From positions 91,526,807-91,590,806 of the forward strand of contig CM035438.1 in the NCBI GenBank assembly GCA_020310875.1: DNA of 64,000 bases, written 5' to 3'. The notes below the pieces were generated by a model. It saw only the letters and a list, made by a program, of their open reading frames with translations, had not been told where the DNA came from and searched no databases. The position numbers and the translations under genes are program-made. This stretch comes from Ceratopteris richardii. Its lineage: Eukaryota > Streptophyta > Polypodiopsida > Polypodiales > Pteridaceae. Numbering within the stretch: the stretch's first letter is position 1; the number at the start of each line of letters is the position of its first letter. Below are positions 44,412 through 56,894 of the stretch, piece by piece.

Positions 44412-45384
44412 GTGTTTGAAGAAGGCAAAAGACTAAGGTTAAAATTAACTTGAGCATGTTTTGGGCCCTCAAAGCTTCATTCTTTCCTTTCAAAGCCTGT
44501 TTCGAATCATTTTTGGGGTGATTCTTGGAGCCACTTTGGAGTACCTTCATGCATAGTTCTCGTTACACATGTTCAAAAACATCAAGAAGAGTTCTCCTTT
44601 TACTTCTTTGACAATGAATGTTCACCTTTTGGGGCAGTGTTTTTAGCCACACTAGTAAATATATAGGTTTCTTGAAAGGTTTTAGTTGTGGAGGGAGTAG
44701 TCACCACAAGTGTATGTAGGTTTTTGAGCTCAAATAACAGAATTGATAGACATGGAGGTGTTCTTGGCTAGTGTTTGGGTTGTGAATTTAGCCTTTCAAT
44801 GTCTTTCTACTGAATATATTTAGCACATACACACTATGTATGCTTCTGTGGATACCACTTATATACATCCATGTGATACCACTTATATACATCCATGTGG
44901 TCATTGATATAGCGATTGTATTTTTTTCTTTTTGCATAAAGCCTTTTATGTTTGATAAAGAAGGTTCTGATGAGGTTTTCTAAAGTGGGAGACACCCAGA
45001 TGTTAGGGTCTCTTCGGTGATGCTGGTGGAAGACTTATCCAACCTTGCCATAGGAGATGTATGCTAGTTGTTCATAAAATTTGACACTTGGTCATTCTTT
45101 CTTGATCCTTAGTGGGGTCTAGACTATTCTAGCTCCAGTTTCATTCAAGTGAGTTCTCTATCATCATGGCATCAGAAATCTCAAGCACATGTCGTGGATC
45201 TAGATCTAGTGACAATGCTCTCAAGAGGAGCTATAACTTGCAAGGAAAATTCCATTTCGAGATCCAAAAATTTGATATGGAAGAATCAGATTAAAGATGT
45301 GTTGCTTCAGAGCATCTTTGTTGCTCTAAATCAGCAACGTCTTTTCTCTATGGAAGAATCAGATTAAGGATGTGCTAAATCCAC
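44412..45384. other. No gene; small duplications
   Basis: Nothing coding is recognised. A perfect 24-bp tandem repeat (GATACCACTTATATACATCC plus ATGT) lies at 44851-44898. A 26-bp repeat (TATGGAAGAATCAGATTAA) occurs at 45276-45301 and 45349-45374, just before copia similarity begins. Confidence 0.6.
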
Positions 45385-46027
45385 CTACTATAGATCAACT
45401 TTGCTAGCATTGTAGAGATTCTTAGGCACATGCATTGATAGCTTTGTATTTAACTTGCCATTATCCTTTACATTCACTCTTGCAAGAGTCAAAAGGATGC
45501 TTGGAATAAACTTATAACTCTATATCAAGCAAGAAATGAGGCTCTTATTGTTAAATTACAAAAACAATTTGAGAGTGAGCATATGAATGAAGGAAATACC
45601 ATGGAAAGTTTTTTGACAAAGATCAAAGATTTGAAGGACTAGTTGATTTTTTCTAATGAAGTCTTACCATATAATTTACTTTTGTAGACTATTCTTAATG
45701 GCTTCTAGATTCATATAAGAGTTTTGCTTCTACTCTCTGGTTGGTGATGAAAGGAAATTTAAATACCTTAACGTTGAGGAGTTAGCCTCTATTTTGTTGG
45801 AGTAAGAATATTCTAGTTAGAATAGGTCAATTATGTATGTTGCAGATCAATCTTTCCTAGCTATTGAAAAGGGCAAAGGTAAATAAAGCTCATCTACTAG
45901 TAAGTAGAAATCTGCTAATGCTACATAATCAAAGAAGGAAGACAAATATGAGAAGAAATTAGAAAAGGTGAAAACATTTTTCAAATATTGTAAAGAAAAT
46001 TATCATGCCATAAAGAGCTATTAAACA

Positions 46028-46420
46028 TTGCCTACAAAAGAGGCAAATAAGAAAGTGGCTGGAATGGTTGTTGGAGAGGCCTCTAGAACTAAAACAGAGT
46101 TTGGTAATCTTTCTCAAAATGTAGAATGGGAATTCACTACTCTTTCAAGATATGACCCATGTACTCATGAGCACTGTATGTCTGTAGTAGACCCATATGT
46201 TTTGTACTTTGATAGTGGGGCAACCAAACATATTACTTCACAATGTAGTTTCTTTAGTTGGCATGAGCCTACCTCTTCAATAAATACTATCACATGTGCT
46301 AAAAGCTCCATGTATCATGTAATGGGAGTTCTTGAGATCATTTTGACTACTATTGATGGTAGTACTTTCGCATTGTTGGATGCTTTGTATGTGCTAGGTA
46401 TCAAGAAAAATCTGTGTTAG
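46028..46420 (+). pseudogene. Copia copy 3 gag end and protease
   Basis: 130 open codons covering the gag-protease junction. The linker (KKVAGMVVGEASRTKTEFGN) leads to VLYFDSGATKHITSQC, in which the DSG active site is kept. GVLEIILTTIDGST follows, and then a break at the end of protease. The zinc knuckle lies upstream in a broken frame near 45985 (FKYCKENYHAIKSY), where the first and last Cys are lost. Confidence 0.88.
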
Positions 46421-48716
46421 TTTGAGTGTTAGTGAAGATGGGTTTGGTTATCAAATTTTTTGATGGAAGATGTACCACCCATGAGTGGTAATGTTATTAA
46501 CTTCTCACATTTTATCTCATGGGTTGCATAAACTCATAGACTACACAAAATCTATGAATGATTTAGCATGTGCAATTCAAGATTCTTAGGGTACGTTAGA
46601 TGCAAAGCTTTGGCATGCATGCTTTGGCCATCTGAATTTGGCTAGTTTTCTATGCTTGCAAAAATTTGAAATGGCTTCCTCTCTATCCAAACATGAGAAA
46701 CCTTGTGACAAGTTATATGAAGGCTATATTTTGGGAAAAATGTAACATTCCTCATTCCCAAAAGATGGTTTAGTTTGAGCTACTCATAAACTGCAACTTG
46801 TTAATAGTGATGTCCATGGTCCTATGTAGATACCTTACTTTGGGAACTACATTTAATTTGTGACTTTTATTGATGATTTCTCTAGGCATGCATGGGTGTA
46901 TCCATTCAAAGAAAATTCTAAAGTGTTTTTATGTTTCAAACTATTTCTACTTATAGCTGAAAATTTGGTGCATGTAAATTGGGCACCCTCCATTTTGATC
47001 GAGGGAAGGAATACATGTCTTCTAATTTAATGTCTTTTTGGCTGAGTGTGGGATAAAACATGAGTGTAGCATGTTATATACATGTCAAAAAAATGGAATT
47101 GTTGAAAGAAAGAACATTCCTCTCATGGTGATGGCAAGATGTATGGTCAAAAGTGAAGCTTTACCACATAGCTTATAGCATGAGGTTGTTAGGTGTGCAA
47201 CATATGTACTTCATAGGTGACCCACCAAAGCATTTCAATCGATCAATCAATATGAGGTTGGGCACGGTTGTAGGCCATCTATTGCTCATCTGTGTGTTTT
47301 TGGTTGTCTCACATATGCATTAGTGCCTGAATGATAACACACAAAATTAGATGATAAAGTAGTGATTTTTTTTTTTGGTACAACTCTAAAAGCAAAGGCT
47401 ATCTTCTATATCATCCATAGACTAAACAATTTTCATTAACTAAGGAGACATCAATTAGCTCCAAACATGTATATCACACCTTGCTTCCTCTTTTTACAGG
47501 TGGACAATGAAGTGCTAGTCCAAGTGAGGTGATTTCTCAGCCTTTACAAGTTCCACATGATGATGCAAATCATGTGATTTCTAATCCAAATTTACATGAG
47601 GCACTTGTGAATGAGAGGGCTGATATAGAAGAGGCTAAAGCTATGTCCAAATGGCTAGTATAGACTTTGACGGATAGCAAATTAGATGCACCTTTGTCAT
47701 ATCACACTTGTTTAGGCTCTCATAGTGCTTCGTTTACATCACATTCTTCTAGAATGGCTATCTTTAGTCTTTGTGATGAGAACGAACTTCTTTCTTTTTC
47801 TGAAGCAAAAAGTTAAGAAAATTGGATGGCTTCTATGCAATTAGAATATGATGCTATTATGAAGAATGGTACTAAGTATATATGTGATTTGCCTTTTGGA
47901 GGGCACTTGACACTAAATGGGTATACAAGTTGAAATGTAAGCTTGGTGGAGTAGTTGACATGTATAAAGCTAGGCTTATTGCTAACAAGAAAGAGACATT
48001 ACTTTTGATTATACCTTTGCTCCCACATGTTGAATTACCACTGATCATAACATTTGTACACTTGGAGCTCCTCATGGTTGGAATGTACATTAGTTTGATA
48101 TTAAAACTACATTCTTAAATGGTGAGATACATGAAGAAATGTATGTATTTTAACCTCATGGATTTATGCACAAGGGGCATGAAAACAATGTGTGTAGGAT
48201 GAAAAAGGCATTATATGGTTTGATGCAAGTACCATGTATCTAGTATGAAAAGCTACATGCCTACTTGATTGCACATGGTTTTGAGAACACTCCAACTGAG
48301 ATCACCTTATATGGTAAGCATGCCGATAATGCATTTCTAATCATCATTTTATATGTTGATGAAATGTTGCGCACTAGTCCTAATGAGAAGCATATTGTTG
48401 AATTTAAGGTTGAATCACATGCCTCCTTTGAGATGTCAAATATGGGGCATGTGCATCATTATTTTGGCATTCAATCAAGTTGATGGGGAAATATATATTT
48501 TTGAATAAAATATATTTACATATTTTTGAAACATTTTGGCCTTGAAGATTGCAAACATGATGCCACTCCTATATAAACATGTTTACAATTGATTCTTCAT
48601 GATGTTGGAGATGCATTTGAAGTTGTTCTCTATCAGCGTACTAGTAAATGCTTGATTTACTCATGCATAACGTGTCTTAGTATTGATTTTGTTGTCTTTT
48701 AGATGAATAGATTTAT

Positions 48717-48948
48717 TGTTGATATATTTAGGTAGTGATGTGTGTGAACACTCTAGGACTACCAGGGCATTTTTTCCCCTCTTTAGGATGTTTTTTTTCC
48801 CCCGACTTGTATATATGCCTATTGCCCTAATGGGCTACTTATCTTTGTACATTCTAGTGGTAATAAATTTAGTATTGTGTGTTGTGCTCCAAGCTTCTTC
48901 TTCCTCCTTGTGCTCTTTGTGTGCTTCCGTAGACATCTAACTCTAACA
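48717..48948 (+). repeat. 5' LTR of copia copy 4
   Basis: A 232-bp LTR, TGTTGATATATTTAGGTAGT to CTCTAACA. It pairs with 53471-53703. TTGTATATATGCC near 48807 is a possible TATA region, and a pyrimidine-rich stretch precedes it. Confidence 0.95.
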
Positions 48949-49303
48949 ATTGGTATCAAAGCAGGTCATCGCTTCATCTAGGGTGTTGTTGACACCTCTC
49001 TGTTCATAGTCTCGAAATCACACAAAATCCGGTATGTATACTCAGGGTGTTTCAGAGATCAAAACACCTTCACTACATCGTGCCGAAATTATGATCTGAG
49101 CTCATTTCAACCTCTGGATGCACTATCATAGTGCTTGTGCAGGCTATTTCATCTTTTTGTGCCAAAGATGTATACTAGTTTCGGTTCGCCAGTATAAGCA
49201 TCTCAAAGTCTGCTACAGGTTTAGCAGAATTCGTTTGGGAAATTTTGTTCAACTTTTTGAGATACTTTCAATTTTTTGTATCAAGGTATTTTAGTCACTG
49301 ACC

Positions 49304-50470
49304 ATGCCTGAAATCAGTGATGTATTCCGTATGTTGGCTGTTGAGGATAAGTTGGATGGTACCAACTACCCGTTATGGGCTTATGAGATGTGACATGTAT
49401 TGGTTGCAAAAGGATTGTGGAACATTGTGAAGGGTGTTGAAAAACGTCCTATCACACCTGCAACTGTTACAACTGTAGATTCTGAAGCTGATGCAGAAGG
49501 TGTCAAAGATTATGATATTCTGCAGGTTCCTATTCGTGCTGCGGTTTCTGCTGCACCTACTATAGAGCAAATTTGTTGGGATGGTAGAGATGCCCAGGCA
49601 CATGCATTGATAGCTTTGTTTGTCAAACGTGCCATTATTCCTCACATTCACTCTTGCAGAAAAACTAAGGATGCTTGGGATATACTTACCACATTGTACC
49701 AAGCTGAAAATGAGGCTCGTGTTGCTTACCTCCGAAAACAGTTGGAGAGCAAGCACATGAATGAAGGTGATTCTATGGACACATTTTTAACAAAGATCAA
49801 GGATTTGAAGGAACAATTGATTTTTGTTGATGAAGTCCTTCCTGATAGCTCACTTGTGCAGACTATTCTGAACGGGCTTCCTGATTCATATCAAAGCTTT
49901 GCTTCAACTCTTTGTTTGATGGTGAAAGGAAATCCAAATGCCTTGTCATTTGAGGAGTTAGTTTTTTTTCTGCTACAGGAATATCAGTCCAAGCAGAATA
50001 GGTCTATTATGCATTTTGTAGATCAAGCTTTCCTAGCTAGTCAGAAGGGCAAAGGAAAATGGAGCTCTTCAACTAGTAAGCAAAAATCTGCAAATGCTTC
50101 ACATTCAAAGAAGGAAGACAAAGATGAGAAGAAATCAAAAAAGTAGAATTTTTTTTGTAAATACTGTAAATCAAATGATGATGTCATTAAGAGCTATCCA
50201 AAAATGGCTAGTAAAGAGGCAAAGAAGAAAGAGGCTGGAATGTTTGTTGTAGAGGCCTCTACATCAAAAACAGAGTCTGCTAATCTTGTGCACAAAGAAG
50301 AATGGGGGTTTACTATTGTTTGCAGTTTTGACCCATCTTCTCATGAGCAATCCATGTCTGTAGTAGACTCAGATGTTTGGTACTTTGATAGTGGGGTGAC
50401 CAAACATATTACCTCGCAGCACAATGTTTTCTGTTCACTCGAGCCTACTCCTACAGGGAACACTGTTACA
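49304..50470 (+). pseudogene. Copia copy 4 gag and start of protease
   Basis: The ATG at 49304 opens MPEISDVFRMLAVEDKLDGT then NYPLWAYEM. One frame continues to about 50470 with stops at 49391 (TGA) and 50144. The gag core reads DAWDILTTLYQAENEARVAY and VQTILNGLPDSYQSFAST. The zinc knuckle is FCKYCKSNDDVIKSY near 50153, where H and the last C are altered (CX2CX4D), so it is probably inactive. Protease begins VWYFDSGVTKHITSQH, with DSG kept. A deletion near 50470 shifts the frame. Confidence 0.92.
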
Positions 50471-51570
50471 TCATTCTACCTACTGCTGATGGTTGTTCTT
50501 TCACTTTGTCAAATGCTTTATTTGTGCCAGGGATCAAGAAGAATCTGTTATCAGTTTTTGCATCAGCCAAGATTGGCTTGGTTGTGAAATTTGTTAATGA
50601 GAGATGTACAGTTCATGATCTGTCAAATGGAGATGTGATTATTGCTTCTAGCATTTTATGTTGTGGGGTGTATAAGCTCATAAACTATGAAAGATCTGTG
50701 AATGATTTGGCATGTGTAGTACATGATTTTGAGGCTATTTCAGATGCAAAGCTTTCGCATGCACGCTTTGGTCATCTGAACTTTGCTAGTTTGTTACGCT
50801 TGTAGAAATATGAAATGGTGTCCTCTTTGCCCAAACTTGAGGCACCCGTTAAACATGTATGTGAAGACTGTTTTTTGGGCAAAATGGAGCATTCATCATT
50901 TCCAAAAGATGGTTCAATTTGGGCTACTTAGAAATTGCAGCTTGTTCATAGAGATTTGTGTGGTCCTATGCAGACATGTTCTTTTGGAAACTATCTTTAC
51001 TTCGTGACTTTCATTGATGATTTTTCTTGGCATGCATGGGTATATCCGCTCAAAGCAAAGTCGGAGGTGTTTATGTGATTCAAACAGTTTCTGGTTTTGG
51101 CTGAAAATCTGTTGGCATGTAAAATGGGCACCCTCCATTCTCATCGAGGGGGGAGTATATGTCTTCTGACTTTAATGCATTTCTGGCTGAAGCTCGGATA
51201 AAACGCCAGTGTAAAGTGCCGTATACACCTCAAGAGAATGAAGTTGCTGAATGGAAGGACAAGTCACTCATGGAGATGGCAAGGTGTATGGTCAAGATTC
51301 AGGCTTTACCAGATAGTTTCTGGCTTGAGGATGTCATGTGTGCAACATATGTACTTAATAGGTGTCCCACTAAAGCACTACAATCTATTACTCCATATGA
51401 GGTTTGGCATGATCGGAAGCCATCTGTTGCTCATCTGCATGTTTTTGGTTGTTTGGCATATGCATTAGTGCTTGAACAACATCGTAGAAAATTGGATGAT
51501 AAAGCTATAAAATGTATTTTTGTTGGGTACAGTTCTGAAAGTAAAGGGTATCATCTGTATCATCCATAGA
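50471..51570 (+). pseudogene. Copia copy 4 integrase, broken
   Basis: Frames change at 50506 and 51159. The pre-integrase zinc region is AKLSHARFGHLNF (50750) and CEDCFLGKM-like near 50865. The first Asp motif appears as HRDLCGPM (about 50950). At the second, the expected RSDRGGEY reads HSHRGG (about 51143), with Asp lost to His. The Glu block is ENEVAEWKDKSLMEMARC (51235). Loss of a catalytic Asp means no integrase activity. The C-terminal part reads FGCLAYALVLEQHRRKLDDK and FVGYSSESKGYHLYHP. Confidence 0.9.
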
Positions 51571-51599
51571 CTAAACACATTCTCGTTAGCCATGGTGTT

Positions 51600-52858
51600 G
51601 TCTTTGTGGAAGATGTTATTCAGCCATTGCTTTCATGTACTAAGGAGACATCTGTTAGCTCCAAAGACATGTATGATACTTTGCTCCCTCTTTTTATAGG
51701 TGGCCAGTCTAGTGTTGGTCCTAATGAGGTAACTTCTCAGCCTTTGCAGGTTTCATGTGATGTGCACAACATCCAATTTCTGATGGAGATTTACATGATG
51801 CACTTGTTGATGAGAGAGCTGATATTGAGGAGGCAAAAACTATGACAAAATGGCTTGTGCAGGCCTTGCATGACAAAAAATTAGATGCACCTCTATCATA
51901 TCATACTCGTTCAGGCTCTCATAGTGCCTCTTTTGCATTAGATTGCTATGCTATGGCTTCATCTAGTCTCTGTGATGAGAATGAGCTTGTTTCGTTTGAT
52001 GAAGCACAAAGTTCAAAAAATTGGATGGTTGCTATGCAATCTGAATATGATGCTATAATGAAGAATGGTACTTGGTCTTTGTGTGACTTCCCTCCTGGCA
52101 AGAAGGCCATTGGCACTAAGTGGGTGTACAAGTTGAAGCGTAAGCCCGATGCAACAGTTAACAGGTATAAGGCTAGGCTTGTTGCAAAGGGTTATGCGTA
52201 AGAAAGAGGCATTGATTTTGATGAAACCTTTGCACGTACATGCCGAATGACTACTGTTCATAGCATCTGTGCACTTGTAGATCATCATGGTTGGAATGTA
52301 CATCAGTTGGACATTAAAACTGCATTTGTGAATGGTGACTTGCATGAAGAAGTGTATATTTTTCAGCCCCGTGGCTTTATGCAGAAAGGGCAAGAAAATC
52401 AGGTGTGCAGGTTAAGAAAGTCTTTATATGGTTTGAAACAAACACCATGTGCTTGGTATGAAAAGATACATGCAGATCTAATTGCACATGGTTTTGAGAA
52501 CAGTCGAACTGAAAGCATCTTATATGTTAAGCATGCTAATGATGTACTTCTGATCATTGTGGTGTATGTTGATGACATGCTGCTCACTGGTCCTCATGAG
52601 AAGCATATTGCCAATTTTAAGGCTGATTTTCATGCCTCATTTGGGATGTATGATTTGGGGCCTTTGCATCATTATTTGGGCATTCAGTTTATGAATGCTG
52701 ATGGTGGAATGGCCTTGTGTCAAATGAAATATATTGACAGACTATTGCAACGTTTTAGCCTTGAAGACTGTAAGCTTATTGTCACTCCTATGGAGACAGG
52801 TTTACAATTGAGTCTTCAAGATGCTGGAGATGCATTTGATGTTGTTCTCTATCAGTAG
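51600..52858 (+). pseudogene. Copia copy 4 reverse transcriptase
   Basis: After a linker (51606-51840), frame 2 reads WMVAMQSEYDAIMKNGTWSL (52022) and YKARLVAKGYA, then a stop at 52199 in place of Gln. From 52247 a 203-codon open stretch follows: VHQLDIKTAFVNGDLHEEVY, RLRKSLYGLKQTPCAWYEKI, and VYVDDMLLTG at 52562-52591 with the catalytic YVDD kept. LGPLHHYLGIQF and the end of the palm domain complete it. It is the best preserved polymerase of the family in this window. Confidence 0.93.
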
Positions 52859-52920
52859 GCTGTTGATGCTTAATTTACTTATGCATTACTCGACCAGATA
52901 TTAAGTTTGCTGTCTCACAA

Positions 52921-53470
52921 ATGAGCAAGTTTATGCATTGCCCAGGTGTTAAGCATTGGCAGGCGGTTAAGCGCATCTTTCACTACTTAAGTGGTACTCT
53001 GGTACTTGGGTTGTTTTATCCCAAGGGGGGATCACTACCACCAGATTTGCATGCTTTTTCTGACTCTGACTGGGCTGGTTGCTATGACACTCGTGTGTCC
53101 ACTAGTGTTTTTTGCTTCATGCTTGGTAGCTCATGTATATCTTGGTTGAGCAAGAAGCAGCCTACTGTGGCCACTTCCAGTTGTGAGGCTGAGTATAGGG
53201 TAGCTTTCATAGCTATTTTTGAGTGTGTGTGGCTCATATGCCTTATGTTTGATTTGGGTGTTGGTCAGTCTTCTGCCACCACCATCTTCACTAACAGTCA
53301 TAGCACATTGGTACTTGCGAGGAACCTTGTGTTCCATGCTCACACTAAGCACATTGAGGTGGATTATAATTATGTCAGGGAGAGGTTCTCTACTCGGGAG
53401 ATCAGCTTGGCATATGTGCCCACGCAGGAGAACATTGCACACCTTTTCCACATCACTCCCAGGGGGGATT
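52921..53470 (+). pseudogene. Copia copy 4 RNase H and polypurine tract
   Basis: One frame reads MHCPGVKHWQAVKRIFHYLS, then LHAFSDSDWAGCYDTRVSTS with the RNase H Asp of SDSDWAG. SWLSKKQPTVATSSCEAEYR carries the catalytic Glu, and FTNSHSTLVLARN and FHAHTKHIEVDYNYVRE follow. The last recognised codons are YVPTQENIAHLFHI. The frame runs on into the LTR. The catalytic pattern is largely kept, although upstream stops prevent expression. Confidence 0.9.
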
Positions 53471-53703
53471 TGTTGATATATTTAGGTAGTGATGTGTGTG
53501 GACACTCTAAGACCACCGGGGAATTTTTTTCCCTCTTTAGGAGGTTTTTTTTCCCTTGGCTTGTATATATGAACTATTGCCCTAACGGGATACTTATCTT
53601 TGTACATTCTAGTGGTAATATGTTCAGTATTGTGTGTTGTGATCCAAGCTTCTTCTCCTTCCTTGTGCTGTTTGTGTGCTTCCACAGACATCTAACTCCA
53701 ACA
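53471..53703 (+). repeat. 3' LTR of copia copy 4
   Basis: A 233-bp LTR, TG...CA ends, preceded by the polypurine tract and followed by the TTTAT duplication. Confidence 0.95.
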
Positions 53704-54370
53704 TTTATTCATTGCCCAGGTGTCAAGTATTGGTAGGAGGTTAAGCACATCTTTTGCTATTTGAGTAGTACCCAACTATTTGGATTATTTCATCTCAAGG
53801 GGGGATCACTAAGGCTAGATTTACATGCTTTCTTTGATGCAAACTAGGCTGGTTGCTATGAAACTTGTGTATAATCCAATTTTTTTGGCTTCATGCTTGG
53901 TAGCTCATGGATATCTATGTTGAGCAAGAATTAGGCTACTTTGGCCACTTCTAGTTTTGAGGTTGAGTGTAGGGCAACTTCCACAACGATTTTTCAGCGT
54001 GTGTGGTGTAGAAAACTTTTGGATGATTTGGGTGTTGGTCACTCTTTTTCCACCACCATCTTCACTAAAAATCGGAGTGCATTGGCAGTTACAAGGCATC
54101 CTATGTTGCATGCTAGCCCAAAATACACTGAGGTGCACTACCATTATGTCAGGAAGAGGCACTTTAGTAGAGATATCAGTTTGGCTTATGTGCCCACAAA
54201 AGATAATGTTGCAACCTTCTCACAAAGGCTATAGTAGGGAAAAGTATAAAACTTTCCACAAAGATTTGGGCTTACTTCCTTTTGTGGATTCACCTCTTTC
54301 CACATAGCTTGACACTTTCTTATACATGAGTACTAGCTCCTTGTTCATCGGATCTATCCCAAGGGGGATT
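53704..54370 (+). pseudogene. Copia copy 3 RNase H, distal part
   Basis: Copy 3 resumes here with HCPGVKYW. It reads LDLHAFFDAN, FGFMLGSSWISMLSKN (stop after), then an open 97-codon stretch (53941-54234) with ATSSFEVECRATSTTIFQRV, DDLGVGHSFSTTIFT and KYTEVHYHYVRKRHFSRDIS. The Glu of SCEAEY is now SFEVEC, with the Glu kept. It ends YVPTKDNVATFSQRL, then runs to the LTR. Confidence 0.9.
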
Positions 54371-54596
54371 TCTTGATATATTTTGGTTACATTGATGTGT
54401 GAACACTTAGGAATGGTATGACAATTTTTTCCCTCTTTACCAAGTTTCTCTCTCCACTTTTATATATGTTTATAACCCTAATGGGTAATATATCTTTGTT
54501 TATTCTCTTGGTAATATATTCTCTATTTTGATGTGCTCCAAGTTCTTGTTTATCCTTTTGTTGTTTGTGTGCTTTTGAAGACCTCAAACTTTAACA
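54371..54596 (+). repeat. 3' LTR of copia copy 3
   Basis: A diverged 226-bp LTR beginning TCTTGATATATTTTGGTTAC (TG start mutated to TC) and ending CTTTAACA. It runs straight into a CA repeat. Confidence 0.88.
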
Positions 54597-54621
54597 CACA
54601 CACACACACACACACACACAA
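54594..54621. repeat. (CA)n microsatellite at the LTR end
   Basis: About 13 CA units start in the last bases of the copy-3 LTR (AACA), which probably seeded the repeat. Confidence 0.95.
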
Positions 54622-56418
54622 GACAATGTACATATAGTCTTTCTTCTCCTGTTTGAATTAGGATGAAATTTAAAAGAAGGTTCAATTATGTACATGATTT
54701 ATCTCCTTATAATTTTCTTAATAGAAGAACTCAACATGATGAAATCCCTGGTATAAACATTTGACTATCTCTTTAGTTATTAATAAAAAAAGTGATTATG
54801 CTTTATGTGCATATGCATGTACTAATACCCAAACTTATTTGGGTTGAACAGAACCCCTCTTCCTTGCTTACCATTAAATAATCAGCTTACCCAATGAACT
54901 CAAAAGCTTTAATATTCCTATCACCACTAATTTTCCTTATATATGATTTCCTATATTCCCTATTAGTGACCAACTTCAAACCTTTGATTCTTTGTAGGCA
55001 AAAAAGTACTTTAATACCTTGCCTAGATTTATTTTTTGGTCTTTGGAACTTCACGTGTACAAAGCAAACATGTTCCATACTGAGTCTCAAGGCTGACCTC
55101 TTGCTATGTTTCTTTTTGAAAGTTCCAATAGGAAATGGAAACCTTGGGCTTAAGATTTATGAATGTGGTGGTATCACACCCAATTTACTAGGGTAAACCA
55201 AATTTTTAGGACATAAAACTTATGCTCTAGGTGCAACCACTAATATTTCTAACAAAGGTAAAGGGAAGACTAGTTCTAGAGTATTCTCAAGTCATGCTGA
55301 TGGTGAATGCTTTTCCTAGGCAATTCTGTACTATGTATTGCAAAACTTCTACTCTAAGTGTGTTCAAACTATAATATGCCCTAATTGCAAAAAACAACCT
55401 CCTTCAAAGTTAGATTATGCAAGAGGAAACAAACCCCTTGAATTCTAGTACTTGAAGGATCTTCAACTAACCATTGTTGTTCTAAGCTTGGTACCAGTTT
55501 CTTTAGCTCCTTAAAGCCCTTGTTTAGAGGTATTATCATAAAACAATATCTCTAGTAGGCAAGGTCATCAGATTTTACAAAATCTCATTGTTTTTCAATT
55601 TTTGTACTTTGCTTAGGATGTCATTGTTTGCACATGTCCTTTTGAAGGACGTTTGAACACTTTTCTTGTAGATCTTATTTCTTGATGTCTTGATGAGGTG
55701 ATGGAGTTGTGATCCTATTATTTGGGCCAAGTTTGAAATGAACATTGTCTCTACCAAAAAATTAGCTAGAGGTGCTCGATCCTATAATGTGTTAAATTCT
55801 CTTCACTTTTTTGAAAGAACTTGGAGATGCTTGTAGGAGGTAGAAATGTGGGTGGTGAAGCGACAAAGTTCGGTCTAGCCGATTGGCACAAGACTAGCCC
55901 TTCTGCTTATGGAGAATCAAATAGAAGTTATAGGCAAGCAATAAGTTCAATAAAATGCACTATGTACTTTGAAGCATCAAGGAGAAAGAGTTGATACAAA
56001 ACAACTAGATTTGCACATTGACTAGCTCAAAAAACTTGCTATCTTTGGATGAGACGAGCAACTTCAAATGCTCATAGCAGCCAACATGCTTACAATTGGA
56101 AAAAATCCTTTTGAAGGCCTGATACGAATTTGGTTGAGTGTAGAAAATTCACAAAAATACAAGAAATAAGCAAAATATGCTTTTGGAATGAACTAGATAC
56201 TCAATAGTAGTACCTCCTATTTTTCAGGGATGCACAGAGATAGACCCTGAGACAAAAAAACCATGCTTTCTCCTAATCTACTAGATCCAATGCTTTGCAA
56301 ATGTATACACATAAACTAGATACTAATACCTTTCAAATGAGTGCTCATTCATCAAATTGGGAGCCCTGTAGAGAGAACAACAGCCTTTGCAAGCTTACTG
56401 TTGTTGAAGAAGATGATG
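54622..56418. other. No supported gene
   Basis: About 1.8 kb of AT-rich DNA. A hydrophobic plus frame (54894-55196, 100 codons) begins with Leu/Phe/Ile-rich stretches that could mimic a membrane segment, but it shows no family feature and overlaps a minus-strand frame. The last 200 bases may be the far end of the adjoining copia LTR. Confidence 0.4.
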
Positions 56419-56894
56419 CAGAAAAATGAAGGAGCAAGACAATGATGGCCACAAGTGTATGTATATTGCTTCCATGTAATATACAAGTGATTTTAATTCT
56501 TTATATAGACTCTTGAAGTGCTCCAAAACTTCTACAAATGGATTTTGAATTCAAATGAAGGCGTTAAAGGTTGTTGGAGAGAATGAATTCATTTTCCTAC
56601 AATCTAGAAAAAGTGAAGATCTAGTTTGATCTACTTTTAGGTGATTGATTGATTGCAACTCAAACACCTCAAATTCGTGGAAGCTTAGCTCTCTTTTTCT
56701 TCCTTTACATGTGTAAAACTCTAGGCTTTTACAACGGTAAATGATTCAATAAAAAACTTTTAAACAAATACAATAAATGAGCATAGGTAAAAGAATGCTT
56801 CAATGGGTATTTTGGCATGATCCAAACCATAACTTTAATGTAGATCAAATACACCTCAAGCATAGGGTAAGCTTGATGTTCCAACAACTCCCCC

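Larger units (their letters stand above)
48717..53703 (+). mobile_element. Ty1/copia element, copy 4, complete with both LTRs, nested in copy 3
   Basis: A full 4987-bp element. The LTRs are 48717-48948 and 53471-53703, and TTTAT flanks it at 48712-48716 and 53704-53708. The primer site is TGGTATCAAAGC (48951-48962, one change from consensus), and the polypurine tract is CCCAGGGGGGATT before 53471. Domain order is gag, protease, integrase, reverse transcriptase, RNase H. The LTRs differ at roughly one base in ten, so even this younger insertion is old. A deletion near 50470 in protease, stops near 49391, 50144, 50803 and 52199, and several frameshifts inactivate it. It gives the reference layout for the family. 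Confidence 0.96.
45385..54596 (+). mobile_element. Copia copy 3, old, 5'-truncated, interrupted by copy 4
   Basis: A heavily decayed copy of the copy-1 family. Similarity starts inside gag near 45385 (CTACTATAGATCAA), so the 5' LTR, primer site and gag start are missing. It runs through gag, protease, integrase and reverse transcriptase to 48716. There copy 4 has inserted, and it resumes at 53704 in RNase H exactly where it stopped (a CATTGCCCAGGTGT word follows). The 3' LTR is 54371-54596. Divergence is far greater than between copies 2 and 4: stops fill every domain. Its only long open frame is protease (46028-46420). Confidence 0.93.
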
